Positions 16,834 to 26,085 are shown, counted from the first letter of the stretch. The stretch: 64,000 nucleotides of DNA from CAMLQK01 sp035690865 (GCA_035690865.1 DASSKE010000004.1:1-64000); one strand, 5' to 3'. The notes: a model not told the origin generated them from the sequence alone. Numbers and translations: made by a program.

Positions 16834-16925
16834 TGGCGGAGAGAGAGGGATTCGAACCCTCGATACGACTTGCATCGTATACACACTTTCCAGGCGTGCT
16901 CCTTCAACCACTCGGACACCTCTCC
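16834..16925 (-). tRNA. tRNA-Ser (anticodon GGA), CCA encoded
   Basis: Read on the minus strand: acceptor GGAGAGG pairs with TCTCTCC, discriminator G, then CCA. The anticodon loop CTGGAAA gives GGA. A long variable arm (TATACGATGCAAGTCGTATC) is typical of class II tRNA-Ser, and the T-loop is TTCGAAT. Confidence 0.95.
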
Positions 16926-16979
16926 AGGAAATATAGAATACAGTATAGCAAAAGACGACGAAATTACTACGAAAACACC

Positions 16980-17009
16980 TTGGCAAGGATATGTTATCGG
17001 CGGTAAACT
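16980..17009 (+). promoter_or_regulatory. Promoter of the second MacB-type ABC operon, leaderless type
   Basis: TTGGCA (16980-16985), 18 bases, TAAACT (17004-17009), eight bases, ATG at 17018. No Shine-Dalgarno. Confidence 0.5.
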
Positions 17010-17017
17010 AAATATGA

Positions 17018-17908
17018 ATGCCCATAATAGAACTCACAGACGTCAGCAAATTGTACGGCTTTGGCGACGCCACTAACGTGGCTCTCGACGAAGTTTCTCT
17101 TACCATTGCCGAAGGCGAATTTATGGGGGTGATGGGGCCGAGCGGCTGCGGCAAATCGACGCTCATGAACATGATTGGCCTGCTCGACCGCCCGACGCAC
17201 GGCCAGTACACCCTGCACGAACAAGCGGTAGAACGTTTTGGTTCTACAAAACGTGCCAAACTGCGCCGCGACACTATTGGCTTTGTGTTTCAGTCTTTCA
17301 ATTTATTACCTCGTTTAACTGTTTTAGAGAACGTTGCCCTGCCCCTGGCCTATAAACGCGTATCGAGCCGCGAGCGGACAAAACGTGCCCTGGCCATGTT
17401 GGAGCGCGTGGGCCTGCGGGATAAGGCGTATTATTTTCCGAGCCAGCTGAGTGGCGGCCAGGCCCAGTGTACGGCAATCGCCCGAGCGCTTGTGAACGAC
17501 CCCAAGATCATCATTGCCGACGAGCCTACCGGTAACCTCGACAGCGCCAGTAGCCGTTTAGTGATGGAGCTTTTAAGCGAGGTGCACAAAACCGGTAATA
17601 CGATTTTATTTGTAACGCACAACCCAGAACTTACTCGCTACGCTTCGCGGGTGCTCTATATGCACGATGGTCGTATTATTCATGACGAACAAACGCCAGT
17701 TGGCGAGGTGGCTGCCGCCGCGCGCAAGGCGCTGTATTCTATTCCTGTTAAAACAGTCGACGACGATCTGGCAGGAGTTTCGGCACTCATGAAGGCTCTG
17801 CCGCACAAAGAAGAGGCCGCTAAGGGTAGCGCAAAAAAAGCAAAAGGTAAGACGAAAAAGACCAAGCCAGCATCACGCCGTGGCCGCCGCAAAGGGAGCG
17901 AGTCATGA
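17018..17908 (+). CDS. ABC transporter ATP-binding protein with basic C-terminal tail
   Basis: 296 residues. Walker A GPSGCGKST, Q-loop FVFQSFNL, signature LSGGQAQCTAIARAL, Walker B IIIADEPTGNLDS and H-loop FVTHN are present. The signature has QAQC where QQQR is usual, which removes the arginine after the signature. About 65 extra residues follow the domain, ending in a Lys/Arg-rich tail (KKAKGKTKKTK, RRGRRKG). The tail may contact nucleic acid, the membrane or the partner. The permease gene overlaps by four bases. Confidence 0.93.
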   Translation: MPIIELTDVSKLYGFGDATNVALDEVSLTIAEGEFMGVMGPSGCGKSTLMNMIGLLDRPTHGQYTLHEQAVERFGSTKRAKLRRDTIGFVFQSFNLLPRLTVLENVALPLAYKRVSSRERTKRALAMLERVGLRDKAYYFPSQLSGGQAQCTAIARALVNDPKIIIADEPTGNLDSASSRLVMELLSEVHKTGNTILFVTHNPELTRYASRVLYMHDGRIIHDEQTPVGEVAAAARKALYSIPVKTVDDDLAGVSALMKALPHKEEAAKGSAKKAKGKTKKTKPASRRGRRKGSES

Positions 17909-19140
17909 GTTTGCAGGTACGAAGCAACTTTAAAGTAGCAATGACCAGCATTCGCGCTACGAAGTGGCGAAGCTTATTAACAATGTTGGGCATTATCGTA
18001 GGCATTGTTTCGGTGGTGCTTATTGTGGGTATCGGCGAAGGGGTTAAGCGCCAGGTTGCTTCGCAGGTGAGTCATTTTGGCAGTGACCTTATTACCATCC
18101 GCCCTGGCAATGTGCAGGCTAAAGACAGCGAAGATCTTGTGCTTGATAATGATGTGCTGTTTGGCCGCAACGCTTTGAGCGGGCTTACTATGAACGATAT
18201 AAAAGCGGTGCAAGCAGCTGACCATGTTGGCTCGGTGGCGCCGCTTGGTACGGTTTCGGGTGCTGTAGGAGTCGATAAAACCGACCATAGCAACATGCTG
18301 GTTTTAGCAACGTCTCCGGACTTGCCGGTTATACTAGACCACCACGTTTTGTATGGCAGCTTTTTTAGCGATCAATCACCAGCCAATAGCGCAGTTATCG
18401 GCAAGAAGGTGGCTGCTGATTTATTTGGCACAAAAGCCCCGCTGGGCCAGGTCTTTACAGTCCGCGGCCAACCTTTTATTGTGCGCGGAGTATTCGATGC
18501 TTTTGATGCTACACCTCTCTCACCTACCGCCCGGTTCGATGATGCTATTTTTATTCCGTATCAAACAGCTGATCGCATTACCAGTGGTACGACGCAGTTT
18601 TATGGCATTTTGGCTAAGCCTGACAAGCCCACTGCCCTCCATGCGACCATTACCAGTGTTAATGATTCGCTTAAAAAAGCACGCGGTGGCGCCACCGACT
18701 TTACGGTGCTCGACGAATCAGCCAACAGCGCGCTTGGCCGGAGCGTGGTTGATATTCTGACCGGATTTATTGTGTTCGTGGCCGGAATTGCGCTTTTTGT
18801 AGGTGGTGTGGGTATTATGAATATCATGCTGGTATCTGTTACGGAGCGGATGTACGAAATTGGTGTGCGCAAGGCTATTGGTGCCACTAACGGCCAAATC
18901 TTAGGCCAATTTATTATGGAGGCTGCCGTCCTCAGCGGCACTGGCGGCCTGGCCGGGGTGCTCTGCTCTATTATTATTGCCTGGCTAGTGCGTACCTATA
19001 CCGATTACAGCCCGGTTATTACCTTGCGCCCGGTTATTATTGCCACTGCCGTATCAGTTATCATCGGGGTGGCCTTTGGCCTTTTGCCTGCCATTAAGGC
19101 TGCACGAAAAGACCCGATTGCCGCATTACGCCACGAATAG
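17905..19140 (+). CDS. MacB-family ABC transporter permease
   Basis: 411 residues. N-terminal helix (about 24-44, SLLTMLGIIVGIVSVVLIVGIG) with the MacB hallmark preceding sequence, a periplasm-type core (about 50-280) and three C-terminal helices. VTERMYEIGVRKAIGATNG is the coupling segment, and the end is AARKDPIAALRHE, typical of MacB/YknZ permeases. Start by ATGA overlap with the ATPase gene. Probably exports a peptide or other amphipathic substrate. Confidence 0.92.
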   Translation: MSLQVRSNFKVAMTSIRATKWRSLLTMLGIIVGIVSVVLIVGIGEGVKRQVASQVSHFGSDLITIRPGNVQAKDSEDLVLDNDVLFGRNALSGLTMNDIKAVQAADHVGSVAPLGTVSGAVGVDKTDHSNMLVLATSPDLPVILDHHVLYGSFFSDQSPANSAVIGKKVAADLFGTKAPLGQVFTVRGQPFIVRGVFDAFDATPLSPTARFDDAIFIPYQTADRITSGTTQFYGILAKPDKPTALHATITSVNDSLKKARGGATDFTVLDESANSALGRSVVDILTGFIVFVAGIALFVGGVGIMNIMLVSVTERMYEIGVRKAIGATNGQILGQFIMEAAVLSGTGGLAGVLCSIIIAWLVRTYTDYSPVITLRPVIIATAVSVIIGVAFGLLPAIKAARKDPIAALRHE

Positions 19141-19141
19141 C

Positions 19142-19753
19142 CTACGAGAAGGCGCGACCAAAGTAATACCAAAAGTGCTTCACAATAAAGAAAGCAATAA
19201 CTAAAAGCCAAAAAACGAGTACATCTAAGTGATGCCGCCGCAAAAAGTCTGCTATTCTCTGGCTGCCTGCCGAAAGCTTTGCTCGGCTTAGCTGCAAGTT
19301 GTAGAGCAAACAGTACCAAAATAACGTAATTGTCGTAGCCCACACGACCATGCAATACGGACAGAGCGCGTTAATTCGGTAGACACTCTGAAAAAAGAGC
19401 CAGTGCACAAAGCCTAGGCCAAAAATGGTGCCGCCAAGTACTCCCCACCAAAGCCAGTGTTTTATAGTACCACCAGAAAGCAGCACAACGCCCAAGGCAA
19501 TAAGTACCGGGAAAGCTATCAAGCCAATGAGCGGATTGGGGAATCCAAAAGCACTGGCTTGGTCAGAGGCCATTACCGAGCCGCAGCTGACAACGGGGTT
19601 TAGATCGCATGACGGGACGTAACTGCTATTCTGAAACAGTTGGATCTTCTCGTACATAATAATAAATGCGCATATCAGGCCGATGGTACCGCCAATAAGT
19701 AAAAGCCAAGGCATGACGCGGTCAAGGTTTGAATTCTTTGCTGGGAGCTTCAT
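19142..19753 (-). CDS. Vitamin K epoxide reductase family protein (VKOR)
   Basis: 203 residues with about five membrane helices. The active-site CPYC motif (Cys131, Cys134) and the loop pair Cys49/Cys57 in SCDLNPVVSCGSVM, followed by FGFPNPLIG, define bacterial VKOR. It passes electrons from thiol oxidoreductases to quinone and so makes disulfides outside the membrane, replacing DsbB. There is no fused thioredoxin domain and no DsbA-like gene nearby. It lies 30 bases downstream of the MarP-like protease. TATACT lies nine bases before the ATG with no Shine-Dalgarno. Confidence 0.93.
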   Translation of the reverse strand: MKLPAKNSNLDRVMPWLLLIGGTIGLICAFIIMYEKIQLFQNSSYVPSCDLNPVVSCGSVMASDQASAFGFPNPLIGLIAFPVLIALGVVLLSGGTIKHWLWWGVLGGTIFGLGFVHWLFFQSVYRINALCPYCMVVWATTITLFWYCLLYNLQLSRAKLSAGSQRIADFLRRHHLDVLVFWLLVIAFFIVKHFWYYFGRAFS

Positions 19754-19783
19754 ATAAAAGGAAGTATAGCACTGGTAACTGCA

Positions 19784-20944
19784 TTATTGCTGCGTGCAGC
19801 TGCCGGTGCTTGTAGCGGTGGTGGATTGTTGGGCGCGTGTAAAGTCGCTGGCTACTTGCGCTGCCGTTAAGGCATATCCAACGTGCTCGTACTGTGTTGA
19901 GCGGGCAAACACTACCCCAATAACTTTGCCATCTTTGTCGATGAGCGGTCCGCCGGAGTTACCGTTTATTACATCTACATCTGCGGAATATACCTCGCGG
20001 TTCACAGAGCCTTGGTCGTAAATGTTATGTCCTACAGCCAAAAAGCGGTCTAAAATAGCCGCTGGATCGGCCTGGAATGCCCCGCCGCCCGGGTAGCCCA
20101 GTACTACCCCAGGTGTCCCCTGCTGCGCCGGATCGGTGTCAAAAGCGAGCGGCTTACCTGCCAAATGCGTGGCGCGCAAAGCGGCAAAGTCTAAATCAGG
20201 ATTAAACCACACAACCTGGGCACTGTGCGAGCCATTGCCGTCGAGCACCTTTGGCTTGGCAACGCCTGCCACAACATGCGCATTAGTGATAACCAAGCCA
20301 TCACTGGCCACGAATCCCGAACCTTCTACAATGCCGCCGCAGCCTTCGCCCTCGATCTTTACGACAGACGGTGCAGCGGCGCGCGTTACCGAGGTAAACT
20401 CACCTAAGTCGGGTATTTGTACTTGCTGTGAGGGTTTGGGCTCCTGCTGGTTGAATACTTGCGGAAAACTGTTTGGCTTTATAAGTGAGCTTATCTCTTT
20501 AATTACCGATGGCGCAGGCGGTAAAAGTTGATTGAGCGATTTTATAATCTGTGACTTTTGTATTGTTTGCTGCCAAGGACTGCCGGGCAAGTTGCCTGCA
20601 ATATTTGCACCCAGCCAGACAGCAACAAGCACTGCTCCAGCTCCGACAATGCCGCCGAATATCTCGTCGACGCTTCCCAGATGAAAGTGCGCCAGCTGGT
20701 TATGAATCTTTGTGCCAATATATTCACCAAGCGCCAGCAGCACAAAACTACAGCCGATAATAATACCTACAGCCGCCACAACATCTTGCGAAGAAGAAAG
20801 CAGCCTATCTTGCAGCCAAATACCGGTGAAGATTCCGCCAATAAAACCGCCAGCCGAGCATAATTGGCGCACAAGTCCAAGGCCCAGGCCGCGTACAACC
20901 GCCGAGACCACAACCAAAAAGATGAAGATATCAAGCCAAGACAT
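19784..20944 (-). CDS. MarP-like CvpA/trypsin-like membrane serine protease
   Basis: 386 residues. Four N-terminal helices (about 5-120) resemble CvpA; a linker leads to a chymotrypsin-fold protease with catalytic His223 (TNAHVVAG), Asp252 (NPDLDFAAL) and Ser330 (NGNSGGPL). Cys202 just before the protease core and Cys383 at the C-terminus are placed like the disulfide of mycobacterial MarP, a protease for acid and oxidative stress resistance that acts on cell-wall enzymes. The VKOR next door could form that disulfide. TATAGT lies nine bases before the ATG. Confidence 0.88.
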   Translation of the reverse strand: MSWLDIFIFLVVVSAVVRGLGLGLVRQLCSAGGFIGGIFTGIWLQDRLLSSSQDVVAAVGIIIGCSFVLLALGEYIGTKIHNQLAHFHLGSVDEIFGGIVGAGAVLVAVWLGANIAGNLPGSPWQQTIQKSQIIKSLNQLLPPAPSVIKEISSLIKPNSFPQVFNQQEPKPSQQVQIPDLGEFTSVTRAAAPSVVKIEGEGCGGIVEGSGFVASDGLVITNAHVVAGVAKPKVLDGNGSHSAQVVWFNPDLDFAALRATHLAGKPLAFDTDPAQQGTPGVVLGYPGGGAFQADPAAILDRFLAVGHNIYDQGSVNREVYSADVDVINGNSGGPLIDKDGKVIGVVFARSTQYEHVGYALTAAQVASDFTRAQQSTTATSTGSCTQQ

Positions 20945-20949
20945 GCTAC

Positions 20950-22140
20950 TTATACTATACGATACTTTTCGGCGGCTTCTTGCACTGCGTCATATTCTGA
21001 TCTGCCTTTTTGCTGTAGATCAAAAAGCACGTTAGCAACCCGCAAATGACTAGCAAAGGTCCCTAGGCTGGCCTTGAATGCATTTGGTGCCGGCATCCCA
21101 GCGTGTACGCGGTGGTTAGCCATTGCGTTAATGCCATGTGTCGCGCCAAAAGCGATTTCTTCGGCAATAACTTTATGCATATGTTCTTGCGTTATGTCCT
21201 GGCTGGCCTTTGTTGTGCGGTAGGCTTCAGTTTCTGAAAAGGAAGACCAACATGCATGGATATTCTCCTTGCCCGCAAGAAGCTGTTCTTGTATGCGCCG
21301 AGAGCTTGTAACAAATCGAGTCCGCGAGTCTACATAAATATATGGCTGATCATCGCGCAGGCATCGTTTGGTGGTTTCGTGTACTTCACCCATAGCCTTG
21401 TCGGCTGCGTACCCCTTACCATCGGCAAGCGTCTTAAGGTCAAACATAACGTAGGCATCCCACGCCGCAGAAGGCATCAGGTTGTAAAGAACGTCGTGGA
21501 CGACCAGTGTCCTATTAACGTTAGGGTATGCCGGATCTTTATGGTGGGCAGTCCGTGGTGCCACTACCTGCTGACCTCGTAGAATACTGCGATGCAGACG
21601 CGCAAGGCTGCCGGTGCTTATCATAGGCGTATCGACGTCAAGCATCATATGGGACATTTTGTCCGGAAAGGTGTTGCGCACACTAAACGTACGCCAGGCA
21701 TGCAGCATGGCAATATCACCAAGATCTTTGCGTCGCTTGCCTTGCAAGGTGCCTGGAGGGTACGTTATTTCAAAGTAGCTCACGGGCAATCCCTTACGAG
21801 TATCTGTCTGCGCCTGAAAATCGCGGATTGCCGCTATATTGTCCTTGTAGGGGGTTGTGTTTTGCTGCCCGTCGGGCGCATTGCAAGATACAATGACTGC
21901 TGTTGGCGGCATATTTTCGTCTTGCATGCGTTGCTCTAACAGCGGTAGGAGGCCTGCTATATGCGACGCAGGCTCGTCATGTGCGCCCAGCAGAATAGAA
22001 AGCAGCATTTCTGGCTGAGCCGCACGAAAAGCCGGGTTGGCATTATCGGGCAGAGAATCTATTTGCAGCTCAAGGTCGCAAAGATCTGGCTCATGGTACA
22101 AATATGTGGCAAGGGACTCGCCGAGCTTAGTATATCTCAC
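20950..22140 (-). CDS. Putative glycosyltransferase-like protein
   Basis: About 396 residues from a GTG at 22140, eight bases after the upstream stop; the frame also extends to an ATG at 22215, but that would overlap the upstream gene by 68 bases and adds an unpromising basic stretch. MMLDVDTPMISTGSLARLHRSI resembles the DxD region of a GT-A glycosyltransferase, with PTAVIVSCNAPDG near the N-terminal side. Overall it resembles a sugar-nucleotide-dependent transferase, but the family cannot be named. It follows a membrane protein typical of envelope glycan loci. Confidence 0.55.
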   Translation of the reverse strand: MRYTKLGESLATYLYHEPDLCDLELQIDSLPDNANPAFRAAQPEMLLSILLGAHDEPASHIAGLLPLLEQRMQDENMPPTAVIVSCNAPDGQQNTTPYKDNIAAIRDFQAQTDTRKGLPVSYFEITYPPGTLQGKRRKDLGDIAMLHAWRTFSVRNTFPDKMSHMMLDVDTPMISTGSLARLHRSILRGQQVVAPRTAHHKDPAYPNVNRTLVVHDVLYNLMPSAAWDAYVMFDLKTLADGKGYAADKAMGEVHETTKRCLRDDQPYIYVDSRTRFVTSSRRIQEQLLAGKENIHACWSSFSETEAYRTTKASQDITQEHMHKVIAEEIAFGATHGINAMANHRVHAGMPAPNAFKASLGTFASHLRVANVLFDLQQKGRSEYDAVQEAAEKYRIV

Positions 22141-22147
22141 GGTAGAA

Positions 22148-23056
22148 TTATGAGTTAGTTTGGTCTTCTGTCGATGTTTGTACAGTTTGCCGCCAGCGCA
22201 GCTTTTTGCCAGCATGTAGGCTCATAACAAGCACAAAAAGCAGGCCCAAAAATACCAAATACACTGCCCGGTCAATGATATTGGCCGACACGATAATGGT
22301 GTTGCTAATATGATGCAAATGAGCACTAAATACGAGAAAAGCTTCGCGAATGCCAATAGCGCCCGGCGTTAAAGCCACAAAAAGCGAGAAGTTAGCTGCG
22401 CCAGTATAGGCTAAGGCCTGCCCGACCCCTAGTGAAGGCATAACGCTGCTAATTTCAACCGAATAAATAATAAACTGAGCGGCCAGTTGCACACCGGTCA
22501 TTACAAATAGCAAGCCGAGCCATTTAGCTCTAGGCGTGCATTCTGCCGAATCAAGCTTAGAACGCTTGGCATACCACCGCAGTACGACAGTGCTTGCTCC
22601 GGCAGCAGCAGCTACAAGTAGTACTGTCTGCCACCAAGGACGACTACCGGCAAAGAGCATAGCGGCGCTGATAATGGCATAAAATGCATAGTATATAAGC
22701 GTAGCAAAAATATAGCTTTTAACCGGTAGCTTGTGACGTTTATTGAGGTAAATTGCCCGTAGCCCCGGCCCACTCTGCCCCGGCCCAAAAAAGTTTAAAA
22801 GCGACGAATATGCGCTGAGCAGAATATTCTCCTGGACGGGCATTTTTTTACCGTAGAGCTTCAGCGACAACTGTAAGATAACGGCCAGCGCTCCCCACCA
22901 AATGCCATATAATCCCACCAACAGCGCAATACGCCACGGCGAGGTATCGCCAAGTTGCTGAATAATCTCTGGATGATTCTTAATATAGAGCGTAAAAACA
23001 GCCACAGTTACTGTTAAAACAGCAAGAGCTACGATAGTCTTAATATGACGTTTCAT
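22148..23056 (-). CDS. Lysylphosphatidylglycerol synthase TM-region (UPF0104) family membrane protein
   Basis: About 302 residues with seven to eight helices. SLLNFFGPGQSGPGLRAIYL in the first half and LTPGAIGIREAFLVF in the second are the two conserved signatures of the UPF0104/AglD/MprF-flippase family, which moves or modifies lipids and lipid-linked sugars. The ATG at 23056 is preferred over the TTG two codons upstream because TATACT lies eight bases before it. It diverges from a GT-C-like gene. Confidence 0.85.
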   Translation of the reverse strand: MKRHIKTIVALAVLTVTVAVFTLYIKNHPEIIQQLGDTSPWRIALLVGLYGIWWGALAVILQLSLKLYGKKMPVQENILLSAYSSLLNFFGPGQSGPGLRAIYLNKRHKLPVKSYIFATLIYYAFYAIISAAMLFAGSRPWWQTVLLVAAAAGASTVVLRWYAKRSKLDSAECTPRAKWLGLLFVMTGVQLAAQFIIYSVEISSVMPSLGVGQALAYTGAANFSLFVALTPGAIGIREAFLVFSAHLHHISNTIIVSANIIDRAVYLVFLGLLFVLVMSLHAGKKLRWRQTVQTSTEDQTNS

Positions 23057-23131
23057 CGCCAATCAGTATACCATAGCCAGACTGTTTCTGCCCTGGCCCT
23101 AAAGCAAGCATGTATAATTAAGAAAGAATTC

Positions 23132-24631
23132 ATGAAACACTCCATGCGCGTATCACTACTGCAAAGACTCACTACCTTTCTCCGCTCACCGTTGTTTTTC
23201 TGGATTATTATTGGTTTCTTTGTTGTAGAGGCGCTCTGGATGGTGTTCTCTGCCCTTTACCCGATGGCCTTTGACGAAGATTTTCACATGGGAGTTATTA
23301 AAATCTATGCCCAGCAATGGTCGCCTTTTTTGACTAGCCAACCTGTTGGCGCCGACTCATTTGGGGCGCTCGCACGAGACCCGTCGTACTTATATCACTA
23401 TCTGATGAGTTTTCCGTATCGGCTCTGCATGAGCCTATTCAACAGCGAAACAGCAACCATCATCATATTACGTCTTGTAAATGTGGCACTGTTTACCTAC
23501 GCACTCCTGCTTTTTCGCCGAGTTCTCCTGGGCGCTACCTCGCCGCTGGTTGTTAACACCAGCTTGGCGCTTTTCGTGCTCATTCCTATAGTTCCGCAGC
23601 TTGCGGCACACGTAAATTATGACAACCTTATTATGGTGATTGTTGCCTGGACCGCTTTACTTATGCAACGGTTCATTAGTGAAGCTCAGCATAAAAAAAT
23701 ACATGCGAGTACTGTTTTGTGGCTGGGAAATATTGGTCTGTTGGCTTGTTTGGTAAAGTACGCCTATCTGCCGATATTTGCCGCCACGGTATTGAGTATG
23801 TTGTATATTGCATGGCGCTCTATGCGCGGCATCCCGCTCAAGGCGATTGCTGCAAAACACCTCGTTGGTCTGCGGCGCTATGCACTTGTGGGCGGTGCGC
23901 TGCTGACCATAGTGAGCGGCGGCTTGTTCTTTCAACGTTTTGGAGTAAATGTTATTACGTATGGCGAGCCGGTGGCCGACTGTGGTGACGTACTGGCAGT
24001 AGAACAATGCGTGCAGTATGGTCCGTGGGGGCGTAATTATTATTTAGCCCAGAGCAAGGCCGAAAGCAACGAAAGCCCACTACTTTATACTGGCCAATGG
24101 CTGTGGGGCTTGTGGCTGCGGCTCTTTTTTGCCGTGAGCGGTGCTACCAACGACTTTGCTAATTATCCGCCACTCCCGGTGCCTTACTACACTATGGCCG
24201 CTTTGGCGATAAGCAGCGTGCTGCTCATTATTGTGTTTGCCCGTAAAGTGTTTGCCGGCCAGCTGTTTGTGCAATGGGCCGCCTTGGCGATCTTTCTTTA
24301 TAGCGCGGCGCTGTGGTTGGACGATTACCAGCAGTTTGTCGAAACCGGCCAGCCGGTGGCTATTAACGGACGATACCTACTACCTATAATGCTTTTGGGT
24401 ATGCTCATTGCTGCCCGGGCATGGGGGGCGCTACTTGCCCGTCGCCAGGTAGTAAAAGTAAGTTTGGCCGCCTTGGCGATTGTGCTCTTTTTGCAAGGTG
24501 GTGGTATTATGACGTTTATTGTACGCAGTGACCCGGGCTGGTATTGGCATAACTCGGTTGTATTACATGTTAACAACGCCGCCAAAAAAGTGTTGTCGCC
24601 GCTACTTATTGAGGGCACGGACCACTACTAG
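23132..24631 (+). CDS. Polytopic membrane protein, probable GT-C glycosyltransferase
   Basis: 499 residues from the ATG at 23132, chosen because a perfect TATAAT (23113-23118) would start transcription just before it; upstream in-frame codons would fall inside the promoter. About ten to eleven helices. The loop after the first helix, YPMAFDEDFHMG, has the acidic residues typical of the catalytic first loop of GT-C enzymes that use polyprenyl-linked sugars. It is followed by a GT2 enzyme, which suggests a joint pathway of envelope glycosylation. The family is not certain. Confidence 0.7.
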   Translation: MKHSMRVSLLQRLTTFLRSPLFFWIIIGFFVVEALWMVFSALYPMAFDEDFHMGVIKIYAQQWSPFLTSQPVGADSFGALARDPSYLYHYLMSFPYRLCMSLFNSETATIIILRLVNVALFTYALLLFRRVLLGATSPLVVNTSLALFVLIPIVPQLAAHVNYDNLIMVIVAWTALLMQRFISEAQHKKIHASTVLWLGNIGLLACLVKYAYLPIFAATVLSMLYIAWRSMRGIPLKAIAAKHLVGLRRYALVGGALLTIVSGGLFFQRFGVNVITYGEPVADCGDVLAVEQCVQYGPWGRNYYLAQSKAESNESPLLYTGQWLWGLWLRLFFAVSGATNDFANYPPLPVPYYTMAALAISSVLLIIVFARKVFAGQLFVQWAALAIFLYSAALWLDDYQQFVETGQPVAINGRYLLPIMLLGMLIAARAWGALLARRQVVKVSLAALAIVLFLQGGGIMTFIVRSDPGWYWHNSVVLHVNNAAKKVLSPLLIEGTDHY

Positions 24632-24673
24632 TATAATGATCATAATACCGCGTATCGCTAAGGAGTTTGAAAG

Positions 24674-25615
24674 ATGAAATTAGTTGTGCAAATCCCCTGC
24701 TATAACGAAGAGGAAACCTTGCCGCTTGTACTTAAGGACATTCCAAAGAAGATACCTGGCATCGATACCATTGAGATACTGGTTATTGATGATGGCTCAA
24801 CAGATAGAACGGTGGAAGTTGCCAAGAAGCATGGCGTAAAGCATTTTGTGGTGCGCACGCACCGCGGTTTGGCCCGCAGCTTTCACGACGGCGTCATGAA
24901 GGCCCTGGAGCTGGGCGCTGACATTATTGTTAATACCGATGGGGATAATCAGTATCCACAACAAGAGATCGGCGCGCTGGTTAAGCCTATCTTGGACGGC
25001 AAAGCAGATGTAGTAATCGCCGACCGCCAAGTGCAGACTATTGCGCACTTCTCGAAAGGCAAAAAAATCATGCAGGCGCTAGGCACTAAAATATTAAACG
25101 CCGCTGCTGGTACGCAAGTGCCTGATGCGCCTAGCGGTTTTAGGGCATATTCCCGCGAGTCAATTTTGCAGCTCAACATTATTACGCGCTTTAGCTACAC
25201 CATGGAAACAATTATCCAGGCTGGCAACAAAGGGCTGATTATTGCCAGCGTACCGGTTATTACCAACCCTAAAACCCGTGAGTCGCGCCTGTTTAAATCC
25301 TCCTGGGAACACATTATTAAATCTGGCTCGGCTATTACCCGCGCCTTTATTATGTACCGCCCCTACGTGCTCTTTAATACTTTGGGCGTGAGCTTGCTCG
25401 TTTTGGGCACTATTCCCTTTTTGCGGTACTTATTCTTTGTATTAACCGATAATAATCCAGGCAATCATTTGCAGTCGTTAATTGCTGGAGCGGTTCTTTT
25501 GGTAACGGCGTTTATATCGTTTACTCTTGGCGTGATCGCTGATTTGACCCGGATCAATCGCTCGTTGAACGAACAGACGCTTGAGCACATAAAACGCATG
25601 CGCTTCCAAAAATGA
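24674..25615 (+). CDS. Glycosyltransferase family 2, dolichol-phosphate-sugar synthase-like
   Basis: 313 residues. GT-A domain: IPCYNEEETLPLVL, ILVIDDGSTDRT, then NTDGDNQYP (the DxD) and ADRQVQ. Two C-terminal membrane helices (about 233-252 and 265-290) match the polyprenyl-phosphate glycosyltransferase type that makes lipid-linked sugars for GT-C enzymes, such as the one immediately upstream. AAGGAG eight bases before the ATG. The pseudopilin gene overlaps its end by four bases. Confidence 0.92.
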   Translation: MKLVVQIPCYNEEETLPLVLKDIPKKIPGIDTIEILVIDDGSTDRTVEVAKKHGVKHFVVRTHRGLARSFHDGVMKALELGADIIVNTDGDNQYPQQEIGALVKPILDGKADVVIADRQVQTIAHFSKGKKIMQALGTKILNAAAGTQVPDAPSGFRAYSRESILQLNIITRFSYTMETIIQAGNKGLIIASVPVITNPKTRESRLFKSSWEHIIKSGSAITRAFIMYRPYVLFNTLGVSLLVLGTIPFLRYLFFVLTDNNPGNHLQSLIAGAVLLVTAFISFTLGVIADLTRINRSLNEQTLEHIKRMRFQK

Positions 25616-26085
25616 AATATAGGCGTCTGCGATCCTCGGGCTTTACCGCACTTGAACTCATTGTAGTTACTTTTGTGTGCGGGCTTATTGCCGGCGCCGG
25701 TTATTTTTTGCTGCACCCTGTTTCAAAACAAATGGAGCAGAACAACGCCGAGCGCTGGCTGGGGCTGGCATCTATGATGCAAGACCTCAACCACTATGTA
25801 GCCGAGAATGGCGACTTGCCCGCTGATTTACCCACTAAGCCAACCTACATTGGTACAACGAAGGGTATGTATAATCTCTGTCCGGCGTTGGTGCCTACGT
25901 TTACGGTAGACTTGCCGCTCGATCCGAAATACGGATTCCACACTGTTGAATCGTATTGTGACACCACTGGCCAGAATTATTTTAGCGCCTACCAGATATC
26001 TGTGGATGCAAAAGGCATGGTGACGCTTGCTGCGCCACACGCCGAGGATGGCGCCACTATTAAGCTGACGCGCCAGTACAAGTAG
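25612..26085 (+). CDS. Type IV pilin-like protein (pseudopilin)
   Basis: 157 residues. A short basic leader MKYRRLRSSG is followed by FTALELIVVTFVCGLIAGAGYFLL: the prepilin peptidase site G/FT with Glu at +5 and the hydrophobic assembly helix. The globular part has two cysteines (NLCPAL, SYCDTT) that could form the D-loop disulfide. The start overlaps the glycosyltransferase stop (ATGA), so pilin and glycosyl carrier synthesis are translated together. Its 3' end overlaps the MarR gene by 26 bases. Confidence 0.88.
   Translation: MKYRRLRSSGFTALELIVVTFVCGLIAGAGYFLLHPVSKQMEQNNAERWLGLASMMQDLNHYVAENGDLPADLPTKPTYIGTTKGMYNLCPALVPTFTVDLPLDPKYGFHTVESYCDTTGQNYFSAYQISVDAKGMVTLAAPHAEDGATIKLTRQYK

Noticed and set aside
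22141..22215. Upstream ATG (22215) as start of the glycosyltransferase-like gene
   Set aside because: It would overlap the end of the upstream gene by 68 bases and add a basic low-complexity stretch; the GTG at 22140 directly follows the upstream stop.
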